DNA of 64,000 nt, from NCBI RefSeq assembly GCF_002833405.1, contig NZ_CP025135.1:1283501-1347500 (forward strand), read 5' to 3'. Numbering within the stretch: position 1 is the first letter of the stretch; every line of letters begins with the position of its first letter. The notes beneath the pieces were generated by a model. That model saw nothing but the letters and a program-made list of their open reading frames with translations, made no database searches and was not told the DNA's origin. This DNA comes from Planococcus sp. MB-3u-03. Its GTDB lineage: Bacteria > Bacillota > Bacilli > Bacillales_A > Planococcaceae. Made by a program: the position numbers and the translations under genes. Below are positions 7,961 to 16,649 of this stretch, one piece after another.

Positions 7961-10591
7961 ATGAGCTGGATGAAAAATATGTGGAATAAAATGTTCTCAG
8001 AAGACACGGAAACAGAAGAAAAGCCGTACGTGCGCAGTGAAGAAACACAGCATGTCGAGCCGAAACCACAGGACAGCAAGCCGGCTCCGTTCCGGTTTCC
8101 GCTCATTTCCGATGAAGAAGCGAAAGGCATGCCTGTAGAGAACAGTAAACCTGAACGACGGGAAGAAAAGCCGCGTTTTGATGCGCCTTTAAAAGAAACG
8201 GAAGAAAAAGCATACGAACTCGATGCCTTGGAGCCGAGTGGTAAATTGCCGAAACCGAATGTAGGGCGTAATAAGAAAAAGCGCCCCCATGTGCCGAAAA
8301 CAGCTGAACCGCAAGGCCTTGATTTGCCGGGCAACACGACGCGGCGCTTCCAGCCGACGCGTGTAGCTTCCCCTGTGCACGGATTTACAGACCGTCCGGC
8401 GCCAATCGATGAATTATTGGAACAGGAAGCGAAAAAGAGAGCCGAACTTGAACGTAAAAATGACTGGTCGCAACGCAGCCTCCAAGAATTGTACAAGAAA
8501 AGCGATGATCGGTTGCCACAGGCGAAAAAACCGCGTTCCAGCATGGAAACAACGGTGTATAAGCCTGTAGAACATCAAGAGCAAGCGCCAGAAATGGCAA
8601 CTGTTAGCGAAAAAACACATGAAAAGACGCAACCTGAAGAAGACCAGCAAGCGGAAAAAAAGCCTGAACCCCAGTATGAATGGGCAGACCGCAGCCTTCA
8701 GGACTTATTGCCGAAAAATCAAAAAGCCGCAGCAGCACCTGAACAAGTATCTGAACAAGCGGAAGTAACGGTATACCGCACAACAGATCAAGAACAGCCA
8801 TCGAACGAGGTGGAGGATGCCGGCAACGCTGAAAAAAATGAGGAAATCACCCAGGAAGATACTGGAAAGGGTGGCCCGTCGGCAATTGCTGAACCGCCTT
8901 TAACGGAATCGGCAACGCATACAGAAGCGGCGCAAACTGCCCAGCCGGAATCCGAGCGTGAAGAACCTATACATAGCCCGGAGCCGAAACCGGTATTGCC
9001 GCAGCCGAAAACACAGGATAATGGCAAAAAGGAACGAACGGTGCCATTTAATGTGTTGATGCTGAAATCGGATAAAGAGCGTTTGCCGAAACAGCAACAA
9101 GCGCCGACAGCGGAAAAAAAAACGGCATTAATAGAGGAACCCGCAGCTGAACCGGTAAGTGAGGATGAAAAAAGCTATGCCGGCTATCAATTGCCTGGCC
9201 AGGAGTATCTACTAGAGCCTGAAAATGACTTGAAAGATGAAACGTGGATGGAAGAACAGGGCGAGCGCCTTGTCGAAGCTTTGTCACATTTCCAGATCAA
9301 GGCGGAGATTGTCGGAACGGTGCAAGGGCCGGCCGTCACCCGTTTTGAGCTGCGTGTCGCGCAAGGAATCAAAGTGAGCAAAATCCGCAACTTGGCCGAC
9401 GACTTGAAATTGGCGCTTGCGGCGCGGGATATCCGCATACAAGCTCCAATTCCTGGAAAAAGTTCGATTGGCATCGAGATCCCGAACCGCCAAAGCCGCG
9501 CAGTGCGTTTGTCGGAAGTCATCGGGAGCCCAAACTTCAAGGCTTCGGATTCACCGCTTGAAGCAGCTCTCGGGCTAGATCTAGCAGGGAATCCGGTCAC
9601 GCTTGATTTGCGTAAGATGCCACACGGCTTGATCGCGGGAGCTACAGGGTCCGGGAAAAGCGTATGCATCAATTCGCTGCTCGTCAGCCTGCTGTACCAA
9701 TCTTCGCCGCGCGACTTGAAAATGCTGTTGATCGACCCGAAAATGGTCGAATTGGCTCCTTATAACCACATTCCGCATCTGGTCAGCCCGGTCATCACAG
9801 ACGTCAAGGCAGCGACCGCTTCCTTGAAATGGGCCGTGGAGGAAATGGAACGCCGTTATCAGCTTTTTGCCCATACAGGGGTTCGTGATTTGGATCGTTA
9901 CAATAAAATGGTCAATGACAAAGGACAGCCGGCACAGCATCTGCCGTATATCCTGATCGTCATCGATGAATTGGCCGATCTAATGATGATGTCGCCTTCA
10001 GATGTGGAAGATTCCATTTGCCGCATCGCCCAAAAAGCACGTGCGTGCGGAATCCATTTAGTGATCGCTACACAGCGCCCGTCAGTGGATGTCATTACAG
10101 GCTTGATCAAATCCAATATCCCGACACGTATCGCCTTTTCCGTTTCGTCTCAAGTGGACAGCCGGACGATCTTGGATACCCAAGGAGCTGAGCGTTTGCT
10201 CGGGCGAGGGGATATGCTCTACTTGGGGAACGGCATGGCCGCGCCGAACCGCTTGCAGGGAACTTTCGTGACAGATGATGAAATCGAAAAAGTTATTGCC
10301 CATGTGCGTGCACAAGGAGAGCCCGATTATATTTTTAAAGAAGAGGAATTGATCCAGCGCAGCCAGTCGCCTGCCGAACAGGACGATTTGTTCGAGGAAG
10401 CGTGCCGTTTCATCATGTCGCAAGGAAGCGCATCGACTTCATTATTGCAGCGGAAATTCCATATCGGCTATAACCGGGCTGCGCGTTTGATGGACCTGAT
10501 TGAAGAATATGGCTTCATCTCCGAACAGAACGGCAGCAAGGCGAGAACGGTGCTAATTACGGAAAGCGATATCGAAGAAGTGTTCCGTTGA
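7961..10591 (+). CDS. sftA: DNA translocase SftA (FtsK/SpoIIIE family)
   Basis: 876-residue soluble FtsK-family motor that helps clear chromosome DNA from the division septum. It lacks the N-terminal membrane domain of SpoIIIE/FtsK, as SftA does. Residues 1-400 are low-complexity, charged and Pro/Gln-rich. The motor follows: alpha/beta domains with Walker A GATGSGKS (about residue 563), Walker B LIVIDELADLMM, ATQRPSVDVITG, and a winged-helix gamma domain at the end (SLLQRKFHIGYNRAARLMD) for reading DNA polarity. The disordered part holds a duplicated module, W169...TVY200 and W241...TVY272, with identical internal spacing. Last gene of the ytpPQR-sftA operon. Confidence 0.94.
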   Translation: MSWMKNMWNKMFSEDTETEEKPYVRSEETQHVEPKPQDSKPAPFRFPLISDEEAKGMPVENSKPERREEKPRFDAPLKETEEKAYELDALEPSGKLPKPNVGRNKKKRPHVPKTAEPQGLDLPGNTTRRFQPTRVASPVHGFTDRPAPIDELLEQEAKKRAELERKNDWSQRSLQELYKKSDDRLPQAKKPRSSMETTVYKPVEHQEQAPEMATVSEKTHEKTQPEEDQQAEKKPEPQYEWADRSLQDLLPKNQKAAAAPEQVSEQAEVTVYRTTDQEQPSNEVEDAGNAEKNEEITQEDTGKGGPSAIAEPPLTESATHTEAAQTAQPESEREEPIHSPEPKPVLPQPKTQDNGKKERTVPFNVLMLKSDKERLPKQQQAPTAEKKTALIEEPAAEPVSEDEKSYAGYQLPGQEYLLEPENDLKDETWMEEQGERLVEALSHFQIKAEIVGTVQGPAVTRFELRVAQGIKVSKIRNLADDLKLALAARDIRIQAPIPGKSSIGIEIPNRQSRAVRLSEVIGSPNFKASDSPLEAALGLDLAGNPVTLDLRKMPHGLIAGATGSGKSVCINSLLVSLLYQSSPRDLKMLLIDPKMVELAPYNHIPHLVSPVITDVKAATASLKWAVEEMERRYQLFAHTGVRDLDRYNKMVNDKGQPAQHLPYILIVIDELADLMMMSPSDVEDSICRIAQKARACGIHLVIATQRPSVDVITGLIKSNIPTRIAFSVSSQVDSRTILDTQGAERLLGRGDMLYLGNGMAAPNRLQGTFVTDDEIEKVIAHVRAQGEPDYIFKEEELIQRSQSPAEQDDLFEEACRFIMSQGSASTSLLQRKFHIGYNRAARLMDLIEEYGFISEQNGSKARTVLITESDIEEVFR

Positions 10592-10649
10592 ACCTAGGCG
10601 CCGCCAGAATTACAGGAATTATTGATTATTTCAGTGCCTCCGAACTTTG

Positions 10650-10658
10650 TGATATAAT
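10650..10658 (+). promoter_or_regulatory. Extended -10 promoter for murC
   Basis: TGATATAAT gives a TGn extension with a perfect TATAAT (10653-10658). No good -35 box is seen, as is usual for extended -10 promoters. The 5' leader would be about 80 bases. Confidence 0.6.
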
Positions 10659-10745
10659 CGGAGCATTGTGAAAAACCACCCAGCTATTGATTCCGCACAG
10701 GCGGTTTGACTAGACTAATTTTCCACTCCCACAGGAGGTTCATTT

Positions 10746-12059
10746 ATGACAGTATTACATTTTACGGGCATTAAAGGCTCTGGCATGAGCGCGCTGGCCC
10801 AAATCATGCATGATATGGGCGAGTCGGTGCAAGGCTCTGATATCGCGCAGCATTTCTTCACGGAAGAGCGGCTGCGGGAGAGAGGCATCACAATTTTGCC
10901 TTTCGATCCCGAAAACATTTCGCAGGATATGACGATCGTCGCCGGGAATGCATTTAACGACGAACATCCAGAGCTGGTCAAAGCCCGTGAAAGCGGCGCG
11001 ACCATCATCAGGTATCATCAATTCCTTGGCGATTTGATGAAGCAATACGTATCGGTCGCCATCACCGGCGCACATGGGAAAACTTCGACGACCGGTCTTA
11101 TGGCACATGTGCTGAACGGCTATAAGCCAGTTTCTTACCTAATTGGTGACGGAACAGGCTCGGGCCAGGAAGATTCCCATTTCTTCGTAGCGGAAGCATG
11201 CGAATACCGCCGCCATTTCTTGGCGTATCACCCAGATTATGCGATCATGACTAATATCGATTTCGACCATCCCGATTATTTCGGCAGCATCGACGATGTC
11301 TTCAAGGCGTTCCAGGAAATGGCGCAGCAAGTGAAGAAATGCATCATCGCTTGTGGGGATGACGAATACTTGCAACAAATCCAGGCACCGGTGCCGGTCG
11401 TCTACTATGGTTTTGGCGAGGAAAATGATTTTCAGGCGCGTAATATCGTCAAAACGACGGAAGGCACGACATTTGATGTGGTCATCCGCAATGAATTCTT
11501 CCATACGTTCACCATTCCGATGTACGGCGATCACGCTGTGTTGAATGCACTCGCTGTTATTTCGCTATGCCAGTATGAAAGCATCCCTGCGGATATCATC
11601 CAGCGCCAATTCGTGAGCTATGAAGGTGTTAAACGCCGCTTCACGGAAACAGTTATCGATGATCGCGTGTTGATCGATGATTATGCCCACCACCCGACGG
11701 AAATCCGCGCAACCTTGCAGTCGGCGAGCCAGAAGTATCCGGAGCGCGAACTGATCGCGATTTTCCAACCGCATACATTCAGCCGTACGCAGACCTTCCT
11801 CCAGGAATTTGCTGATTGCCTGCAGGAAGCAGATCATGTCTATTTATGCGATATCTTCGGTTCTGCTAGAGAAGAAGCCGGCACTTTGACAATCCGGGAC
11901 CTTCAGGAAAAAATCGAAGGCAGCCAGCTGCTGCAATTGGAAGATATCGAAAAACTGGCTATCCACAATAATGCAGTATATCTTTTCATGGGAGCTGGAG
12001 ATGTAACAAAATTCCAGCAAGCATATGAAGAAGCTTTAACAACGCCGAAAAAAGCCTAA
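10746..12059 (+). CDS. murC: UDP-N-acetylmuramate--L-alanine ligase
   Basis: 437-residue Mur ligase that adds L-alanine to UDP-MurNAc with ATP, the first amino-acid step of the peptidoglycan stem. Domains in order: N-terminal UDP-binding Rossmann fold ([13 protein letters not shown]), central ATPase with the P-loop GAHGKTST (about residues 108-115) and [10 protein letters not shown], and the C-terminal domain ([19 protein letters not shown]). Length is standard. The SD CAGGAGG precedes the ATG. It is a single-gene unit with its own promoter and terminator, adjacent to sftA as in Bacillus. Confidence 0.97.
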   Translation: MTVLHFTGIKGSGMSALAQIMHDMGESVQGSDIAQHFFTEERLRERGITILPFDPENISQDMTIVAGNAFNDEHPELVKARESGATIIRYHQFLGDLMKQYVSVAITGAHGKTSTTGLMAHVLNGYKPVSYLIGDGTGSGQEDSHFFVAEACEYRRHFLAYHPDYAIMTNIDFDHPDYFGSIDDVFKAFQEMAQQVKKCIIACGDDEYLQQIQAPVPVVYYGFGEENDFQARNIVKTTEGTTFDVVIRNEFFHTFTIPMYGDHAVLNALAVISLCQYESIPADIIQRQFVSYEGVKRRFTETVIDDRVLIDDYAHHPTEIRATLQSASQKYPERELIAIFQPHTFSRTQTFLQEFADCLQEADHVYLCDIFGSAREEAGTLTIRDLQEKIEGSQLLQLEDIEKLAIHNNAVYLFMGAGDVTKFQQAYEEALTTPKKA

Positions 12060-12085
12060 CCATTACATATGGTTAGGCTTTTTTC
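12053..12085 (+). terminator. Terminator overlapping the murC stop codon
   Basis: AGCCTAACCA (12053-12062) pairs with TGGTTAGGCT (12070-12079) around a 7-nt loop, then a T-tract. The TAA stop lies in the left arm. Confidence 0.9.
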
Positions 12086-12176
12086 TTATGGAGACAAAAA
12101 AGGCGTCGCAAATATGAAAATGTTAGGCAATGCGTGCAGGCATTTAAAAGCTTTTGCCGAATAATATTAGAGGCGT

Positions 12177-12202
12177 GTTTAAACCTGTATAGGGCAGGGT
12201 AG
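12177..12202 (+). promoter_or_regulatory. SigB-type promoter of the ytxGHJ operon
   Basis: GTTTAA (12177-12182), a 14-base spacer, then GGGTAG (12197-12202). This is a near-perfect general-stress SigB promoter (GTTTAA-N12-15-GGGTAT) and lies 44 bases before ytxG, whose Bacillus homologue is SigB-controlled. Confidence 0.82.
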
Positions 12203-12246
12203 AAAACAGGTATACGAAATTTAACTAAACCGAAGGAGGAAACAGA

Positions 12247-12741
12247 ATGGATTGGTCAATCTTGCTTTACATTGCCGCGATTGTTGCCGCTGTTGGATTT
12301 TTAATTCTATGCGTAGCGCTGGCGATGACTTTGAACTCACTCAAGAACACATTAAAAGAGGTTTCCGGCACTGTTTCAGGGCTAGAGAATCAATTGCAGG
12401 GAGTCACGTTGGAGACGACGAACTTATTGCATAAGACGAACGAACTTGCAGAAGACATCACAGTCAAATCAGAAAAATTGAACGGTGTCGTCGATGCAGT
12501 CAAAGGAGTCGGAAACTCTGTAACAGACCTGAACTCTACAGTTCGCCACATCACTTCACGCGTCGGCGTGCAAGTTGAGCAGAACGAAGACAAAATTGCT
12601 CAAGTGGTCCAGTGGAGCAATGTTGCAATGGGCATTGCTGATAAATGGAAAGAGCGCAAAGTATACCAAACACGCAGCACAGAGCAATACACGCCGGTTC
12701 CTGGCCAGAAGAAATTGCCAGGCAGCAGCGACCAGTACTAA
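12247..12741 (+). CDS. ytxG: DUF948 general stress protein YtxG
   Basis: 164 residues with one N-terminal membrane helix (residues about 4-28, LLYIAAIVAAVGFLILCVAL) followed by a long amphipathic coiled coil (TLNSLKNTLKEV ... QLQGVTLETTNLLHK ... VKSEKLNGVVDAVKGV), the DUF948 architecture. B. subtilis YtxG is a SigB-dependent stress protein of unknown mechanism. The AAGGAGG site is six bases before the ATG. It is first in ytxG-ytxH-ytxJ, behind a clear SigB promoter. Confidence 0.88.
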   Translation: MDWSILLYIAAIVAAVGFLILCVALAMTLNSLKNTLKEVSGTVSGLENQLQGVTLETTNLLHKTNELAEDITVKSEKLNGVVDAVKGVGNSVTDLNSTVRHITSRVGVQVEQNEDKIAQVVQWSNVAMGIADKWKERKVYQTRSTEQYTPVPGQKKLPGSSDQY

Positions 12742-12777
12742 TACCATCAAATCACCAACATAATGGAGGAATGGACA

Positions 12778-13659
12778 ATGGGAAAAAACAAAAATACTTA
12801 TTCGAAACCTGATTATAATGAATCCCAGTACAATGGCGAGTATTATACGCAAGGCGGCAAATACAGCGACCAAGGCGGACAATACGAACAAAGCCAATAC
12901 GTACCGCAATCATACGGTTCATCAAGCCGCTATGACGATTTATACGATTACGAAGAATCGAACGGTGGATCAGGCTTCTTAACAGGCATGATCGTCGGTG
13001 GTCTTGTCGGGGCGGCAGCAGCATTGTTCTTCGCGCCTAAAGCAGGCAAAGAATTGCAAGCTGACTTGAAGACGCAAGCGACTACTATCAAAGAAAAAGC
13101 GCAGCAGTCGAAGGACTCAAGCGATTCAAATGATGGCCCTGGCTTCACGCAGCAATTGAAAGAACAGTCGACAAAAGTGGTCGATAAAGTGAAGAACATG
13201 AAAGGCAGCAATTCACCGATGGATGACGGAACAGCTTCATCTGAAGGTGAAGAAAGCGTAGAATTGCTGGAGACAGTACAAAACAAAGTCGATAACGGCG
13301 ACAAAGCCGGAAACGATGCGTTCACATCTACAGCCAATGCTTTAAAAGAAGCGGTTGAAGAAGTGAAGGAAGAAAACAAATCGAGCCATAACGACTCGAA
13401 TACGTCAGCGGGCACAAATGCTTCTGCAAGCCTTCAAGGCTCGGCTGATGCAAAATCTTCCTCAAGCGCTAAAGGCTCTACATCTTCACAAGGATCCTCA
13501 TCTGCAAAAGGATCATCAAATTCGCAAGGATCTTCAAATGCTAAAGGATCTTCTAATTCACAAGGATCTTCAAATGCTAAAGGATCTTCTAATTCACAAG
13601 GATCCTCGAATACAAAGGGATCTTCAAATCCACAAAGCAATCAGAACAAAAAGAATTAA
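12778..13659 (+). CDS. ytxH: YtxH-domain stress protein with Gly-Ser repeat tail
   Basis: 293 residues. After a 60-residue Tyr/Gln/Gly-rich head comes the YtxH membrane motif (SGFLTGMIVGGLVGAAAA, then LFFAPKAGKELQ), then acidic linker and a long C-terminal tail of Gly-Ser-Ser-Asn repeats with Gln or Lys. The ATG at 12778 is preferred to the in-frame ATG at 12763 because GGAGGA at 12765-12770 sits seven bases before it. B. subtilis YtxH is about half this size, so the head and repeat tail are extra. It is the middle gene of the SigB operon. Confidence 0.83.
   Translation: MGKNKNTYSKPDYNESQYNGEYYTQGGKYSDQGGQYEQSQYVPQSYGSSSRYDDLYDYEESNGGSGFLTGMIVGGLVGAAAALFFAPKAGKELQADLKTQATTIKEKAQQSKDSSDSNDGPGFTQQLKEQSTKVVDKVKNMKGSNSPMDDGTASSEGEESVELLETVQNKVDNGDKAGNDAFTSTANALKEAVEEVKEENKSSHNDSNTSAGTNASASLQGSADAKSSSSAKGSTSSQGSSSAKGSSNSQGSSNAKGSSNSQGSSNAKGSSNSQGSSNTKGSSNPQSNQNKKN
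13510..13635 (+). repeat. 36-bp tandem repeat in the 3' end of ytxH
   Basis: Three consecutive 36-bp units begin at 13510, 13546 and 13582, each coding GSSNSQGSSNAK or close, with a partial fourth at 13618. Units one and two differ by only two or three bases, so the expansion looks recent. A looser 18-bp half-unit (GGATCTTCAAAT...) runs through it. Confidence 0.88.
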
Positions 13660-13676
13660 TTTTGGGAGCGGTTGAA

Positions 13677-14006
13677 ATGGAAAACTTCGTACATGTGAGA
13701 AACTTGGATGAGCTTAAGCAAGCGGTCGGCAATGAACAGCATTATTGGCTGTTGAAACATAGCAGCACTTGCCCGGTCTCAGCAGGCGCATGGAAAGAAT
13801 ATTCAGAGTATGCATCATTGCATCCCCATCAATTATTCCTTTATCTCGTCGTCCAGGAAGATAAAGAACTTTCGACGTCTATCGAGGAAATAACAGGGGT
13901 TCGCCATGAATCGCCTCAACTCTTCCATTTTGCCAGCGAGCAAGTTGACTGGCATGCGAGCCATAATAAAATCAAAAGCAAAGCGATGGAAGCATTCATC
14001 GCCTAG
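13677..14006 (+). CDS. ytxJ: Bacilliredoxin-like thiol protein YtxJ
   Basis: 109-residue thioredoxin-fold protein of the YtxJ family with the single-cysteine site SSTCPVS in place of CxxC. YtxJ-type proteins are proposed to remove bacillithiol from S-bacillithiolated proteins by a monothiol mechanism. The pairing SPQLFHF carries the cis-Pro position. The ATG at 13677 is preferred to TTG at 13662, with GGGAGCGG upstream. Third gene of the stress operon, ending at a terminator. Confidence 0.85.
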   Translation: MENFVHVRNLDELKQAVGNEQHYWLLKHSSTCPVSAGAWKEYSEYASLHPHQLFLYLVVQEDKELSTSIEEITGVRHESPQLFHFASEQVDWHASHNKIKSKAMEAFIA

Positions 14007-14030
14007 CCCAAATGCAATAATAGGAAGAGC

Positions 14031-14057
14031 GGATGGATTTATTCCATCCGTTTTTCT
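14031..14057 (+). terminator. Terminator of the ytxGHJ operon
   Basis: Perfect CGGATGGA (14031-14038) / TCCATCCG (14044-14051) stem with a 5-nt loop and TTTTTC. Confidence 0.92.
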
Positions 14058-14165
14058 GTGGAAAAAATATTTCTTGAAACGGCTGTGCGCCCCGCCACAC
14101 GTACATTTTGCCTTCGAAACACCTTGTGAAAACGCTTTAGCGCGTTGAATCGCTAAACATATTTC

Positions 14166-14194
14166 GTGACTTTGCTGAATAGTTTGCTTATAAT
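14166..14194 (+). promoter_or_regulatory. SigA promoter of aroA(G)
   Basis: GTGACT (14166-14171), 17-base spacer, perfect TATAAT (14189-14194). Start of transcription expected near 14201. Confidence 0.68.
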
Positions 14195-14195
14195 G

Positions 14196-14216
14196 GTCAT
14201 ATCGTGTTAATATGAC
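14196..14216 (+). promoter_or_regulatory. Candidate operator over the aroA(G) transcription start
   Basis: Inverted repeat GTCATAT (14196-14202) / ATATGAC (14210-14216) with a 7-base spacer, two bases after the -10 box and spanning the predicted start. The placement suggests a repressor site; the protein is not known. Confidence 0.5.
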
Positions 14217-14254
14217 ACCTATTATAGGGTCACTCTTGAAAGGGGAAGTGGAGA

Positions 14255-15340
14255 ATGAGTCAGACAGAATTGGAACAGCTTAGAGAACAAGTGGATGCAG
14301 TAAACCTGCAAATTCTTTCTCTTATCAACGAGAGAGCTTCCGTGATCCAAGAGATCGGGAAAATCAAGGAAAAGCAAGGCGCTACTAAGTACGATCCATT
14401 ACGCGAGCGTCATATGCTTAATCTATTGAAAGACAATAACAATGGTCCACTCGATCAAAAGACGGTCGATCATATTTTCAAGGAAATCTTCAAATCGGCA
14501 CTCGATATGCAAGAAGAGGACAGCCGCAAAGCACTTCTCGTTTCCCGCAAGAAAAAAGCGGAAGACACAGTCGTTTCCGTCAACGGCGAGAACATCGGCG
14601 AAGGCACACCATCGTTCATCTTCGGCCCATGTGCTGTTGAATCGCAAGAGCAAGTTGACCAAGTAGCACAAGCTATCAGCGACAAAGGCTTGAAACTGAT
14701 TCGAGGCGGGGCTTACAAGCCGCGTACATCGCCATATGATTTCCAAGGACTAGGGTTAGAAGGCTTGAAGATGCTGAAAAAAGCAGCTGATCAATATAAG
14801 CTTGGCGTTGTGACAGAAATCGTGACACCGCATCATCTGGAAGAAGCGTTGGATTACCTGGATGTCGTTCAAGTCGGTGCACGCAATATGCAGAACTTCG
14901 AACTATTGAAAGCTGTTGGGCAGATTAACAAACCGGTGCTCTTGAAGCGCGGCATGTCTGCTACGGTCGATGAGTTCATCAAAGCAGCTGAATACATTAT
15001 CGCTAACGGCAATGACCAGATCATCCTTTGCGAGCGGGGCATCCGCACATACGAAAAAGCGACGCGCAACACGCTGGATATTTCCGCGGTGCCGATCTTG
15101 AAACAAGAAACGCATTTGCCGGTCTTCGTAGATGTTACGCATTCTACTGGCCGCCGCGATTTGCTATTGCCTGCAGCTAAAGCGGCAATCGCCATCGGAG
15201 CTGACGGCGTGATGGCAGAGGTCCACCCAGATCCTGCAGTCGCACTTTCTGACGCACAGCAGCAAATGAGTTTGCCGCAATTCGATGAATACTACGATTC
15301 ATTGATGAAATTCATGAAGCAGTACGAATTGAAAGTATGA
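14255..15340 (+). CDS. aroA: Bifunctional chorismate mutase / DAHP synthase
   Basis: 361 residues. The N-terminal 90 form an AroQ-type chorismate mutase ([19 protein letters not shown], then [11 protein letters not shown]); the rest is a type I-beta DAHP synthase ([57 protein letters not shown]). It condenses PEP and erythrose 4-phosphate, entry to the shikimate pathway; the fused mutase acts as the sensor for feedback by chorismate and prephenate. AAAGGGGAAG precedes the ATG. Always next to ccpA in Bacillus relatives (named aroA or aroG). Has its own promoter, an operator-like repeat and a terminator. Confidence 0.95.
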   Translation: MSQTELEQLREQVDAVNLQILSLINERASVIQEIGKIKEKQGATKYDPLRERHMLNLLKDNNNGPLDQKTVDHIFKEIFKSALDMQEEDSRKALLVSRKKKAEDTVVSVNGENIGEGTPSFIFGPCAVESQEQVDQVAQAISDKGLKLIRGGAYKPRTSPYDFQGLGLEGLKMLKKAADQYKLGVVTEIVTPHHLEEALDYLDVVQVGARNMQNFELLKAVGQINKPVLLKRGMSATVDEFIKAAEYIIANGNDQIILCERGIRTYEKATRNTLDISAVPILKQETHLPVFVDVTHSTGRRDLLLPAAKAAIAIGADGVMAEVHPDPAVALSDAQQQMSLPQFDEYYDSLMKFMKQYELKV

Positions 15341-15342
15341 GC

Positions 15343-15370
15343 AAAAGCCGGACTCGTTCCGGCTTTTTTG
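15343..15370 (+). terminator. Terminator after aroA(G)
   Basis: AAAAGCCGGA (15343-15352) / TCCGGCTTTT (15358-15367) with a 5-nt loop and further T residues. Confidence 0.92.
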
Positions 15371-15474
15371 TGTTTTAAAAGGCAGGCAGCGGGAAAAGGT
15401 CATGGAATAAGTATTTAAAGATGGACAGTTTCATGAACTTTCCCGAATAGCGCTGCTGCATTACATAATAAGAG

Positions 15475-15504
15475 TTGATATTCATAAAGCTGTTATCGTA
15501 TCAT
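15475..15504 (+). promoter_or_regulatory. Probable SigA promoter of ccpA
   Basis: TTGATA (15475-15480), 18-base spacer, TATCAT (15499-15504); each box is one base from consensus. Confidence 0.6.
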
Positions 15505-15535
15505 TGAATGAAAGAATGGAACAGGAGGGCGCAAA

Positions 15536-16534
15536 ATGACCGTTACGATTTATGATGTGGCACGTGAGGCAAATGTTTCCATGGCTACCGTATCCCGGGT
15601 AGTGAATGGCAACCAGAATGTAAAACCAGCCACAAGAAAAAAAGTATTAAAAGTGATCGAAGAACTCGGCTATCGTCCGAATGCCGTAGCTCGTGGATTG
15701 GCGAGCAAGAAAACAACAACGGTCGGCGTCATTTTACCGGATATATCCAATAGCACGTATTCTGAACTGGCACGGGGCATTGAAGATATCGCGACGATGT
15801 ATCGCTACAATATCATTCTCTCCAACTCGGATCAAAATCCGAACAAAGAGCTTCAATTGCTTGAAACGATGCTCGGCAAGCAAGTGGATGGGATTGTCTT
15901 CATGAGCGATGTCATCTCGGATGAATTGCGCAAGGAAATGCAGCGTTCCCCGACACCGATCGTATTGGCGGGTTCAATCGATGATACAGCATCGATCGCT
16001 TCCGTTAATATCGATTATTATGCAGCGGCTTACGAAGCAGTCAAGAAATTCATCGACAGCGGCCATAAGAAAATCGCTTATATTTCAGGCCCCTTATCGT
16101 CCGAGATCAACCGGGAACATAAGCTGAAAGCCTATCAGGATGCATTGCAGGAAGCAGGACTCGATTATGACGAGCGCCTTGTCGTCGAATGCAATAACAC
16201 ATACGAGGAAGGCCTGGAAGCTGTAAGCACACTGGAATCGATTGAACCGACAGCGTATTTCGTCAGCAATGATGAAATGTCGATCGGCGTCATCCATCAA
16301 GTGGAAGCGCTCGGCAAACGGATTCCGGAAGATGTAGAAGTCATCACGTATGAAAACTCGAAGCTTGCACGCATGGCACGCCCGATGTTGACGGCTGTAG
16401 CGTTGCCGCTCTACGATATCGGCGCGGTGTCGATGCGCTTGTTGACAAAATACATGAACAACGAAGAAATTGAAGAAAACCAAGTCGTGTTGCCTTATCG
16501 TCTCGAAGAGCGGCAGTCGACGAAACACGAATAG
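15536..16534 (+). CDS. ccpA: Catabolite control protein A (LacI family)
   Basis: 332 residues. N-terminal LacI helix-turn-helix and hinge ([20 protein letters not shown], then [14 protein letters not shown]) and a two-lobed effector domain starting at [11 protein letters not shown]. The sequence is CcpA rather than a sugar repressor: [16 protein letters not shown], and the neighbour aroA(G). With HPr-Ser46-P it binds cre sites and represses or activates carbon genes; candidate cre sites occur in this window at acsA, the methionine lyase gene and citZ. SD ACAGGAGGG before the ATG. Monocistronic with a long terminator. Confidence 0.96.
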   Translation: MTVTIYDVAREANVSMATVSRVVNGNQNVKPATRKKVLKVIEELGYRPNAVARGLASKKTTTVGVILPDISNSTYSELARGIEDIATMYRYNIILSNSDQNPNKELQLLETMLGKQVDGIVFMSDVISDELRKEMQRSPTPIVLAGSIDDTASIASVNIDYYAAAYEAVKKFIDSGHKKIAYISGPLSSEINREHKLKAYQDALQEAGLDYDERLVVECNNTYEEGLEAVSTLESIEPTAYFVSNDEMSIGVIHQVEALGKRIPEDVEVITYENSKLARMARPMLTAVALPLYDIGAVSMRLLTKYMNNEEIEENQVVLPYRLEERQSTKHE

Positions 16535-16558
16535 GCTTAAACAAAATTTTGGCCATTG

Positions 16559-16610
16559 AAAACCGCCCTTGCGACGGGATTGAATCAATCCTGAAGCAAG
16601 GGCGGTTTTT
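16559..16610. terminator. Large bidirectional terminator between ccpA and acuC
   Basis: AAAACCGCCCTTGC (16559-16572) pairs with GCAAGGGCGGTTTT (16596-16609); the loop contains a second helix GGATTGA/TCAATCC. A and T runs on both sides allow use from either strand. Confidence 0.9.
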
Positions 16611-16649
16611 ATTCAAACTGCGGAATATTCCGACTAAACCATGCGTGGC

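Noticed and set aside
7840..8544. 234-codon open frame antisense to sftA, and others (19841-20530, 24224-25309, 50831-51268)
   Set aside because: They lie opposite clear genes, have no ribosome sites and match no family; they come from codon bias.
13435..13650. CRISPR-like direct repeats
   Set aside because: The units are in frame, code Gly-Ser-Asn and have no unique spacers.
13418..13675. 85-codon frame of His/Lys/Asp repeats
   Set aside because: It is the second-frame shadow of the ytxH repeat, with no ribosome site.
14127..14140. cre-like TGAAAACGCTTTAG upstream of aroA(G)
   Set aside because: The last two fixed bases (CA) are missing, and it is far upstream of the promoter.
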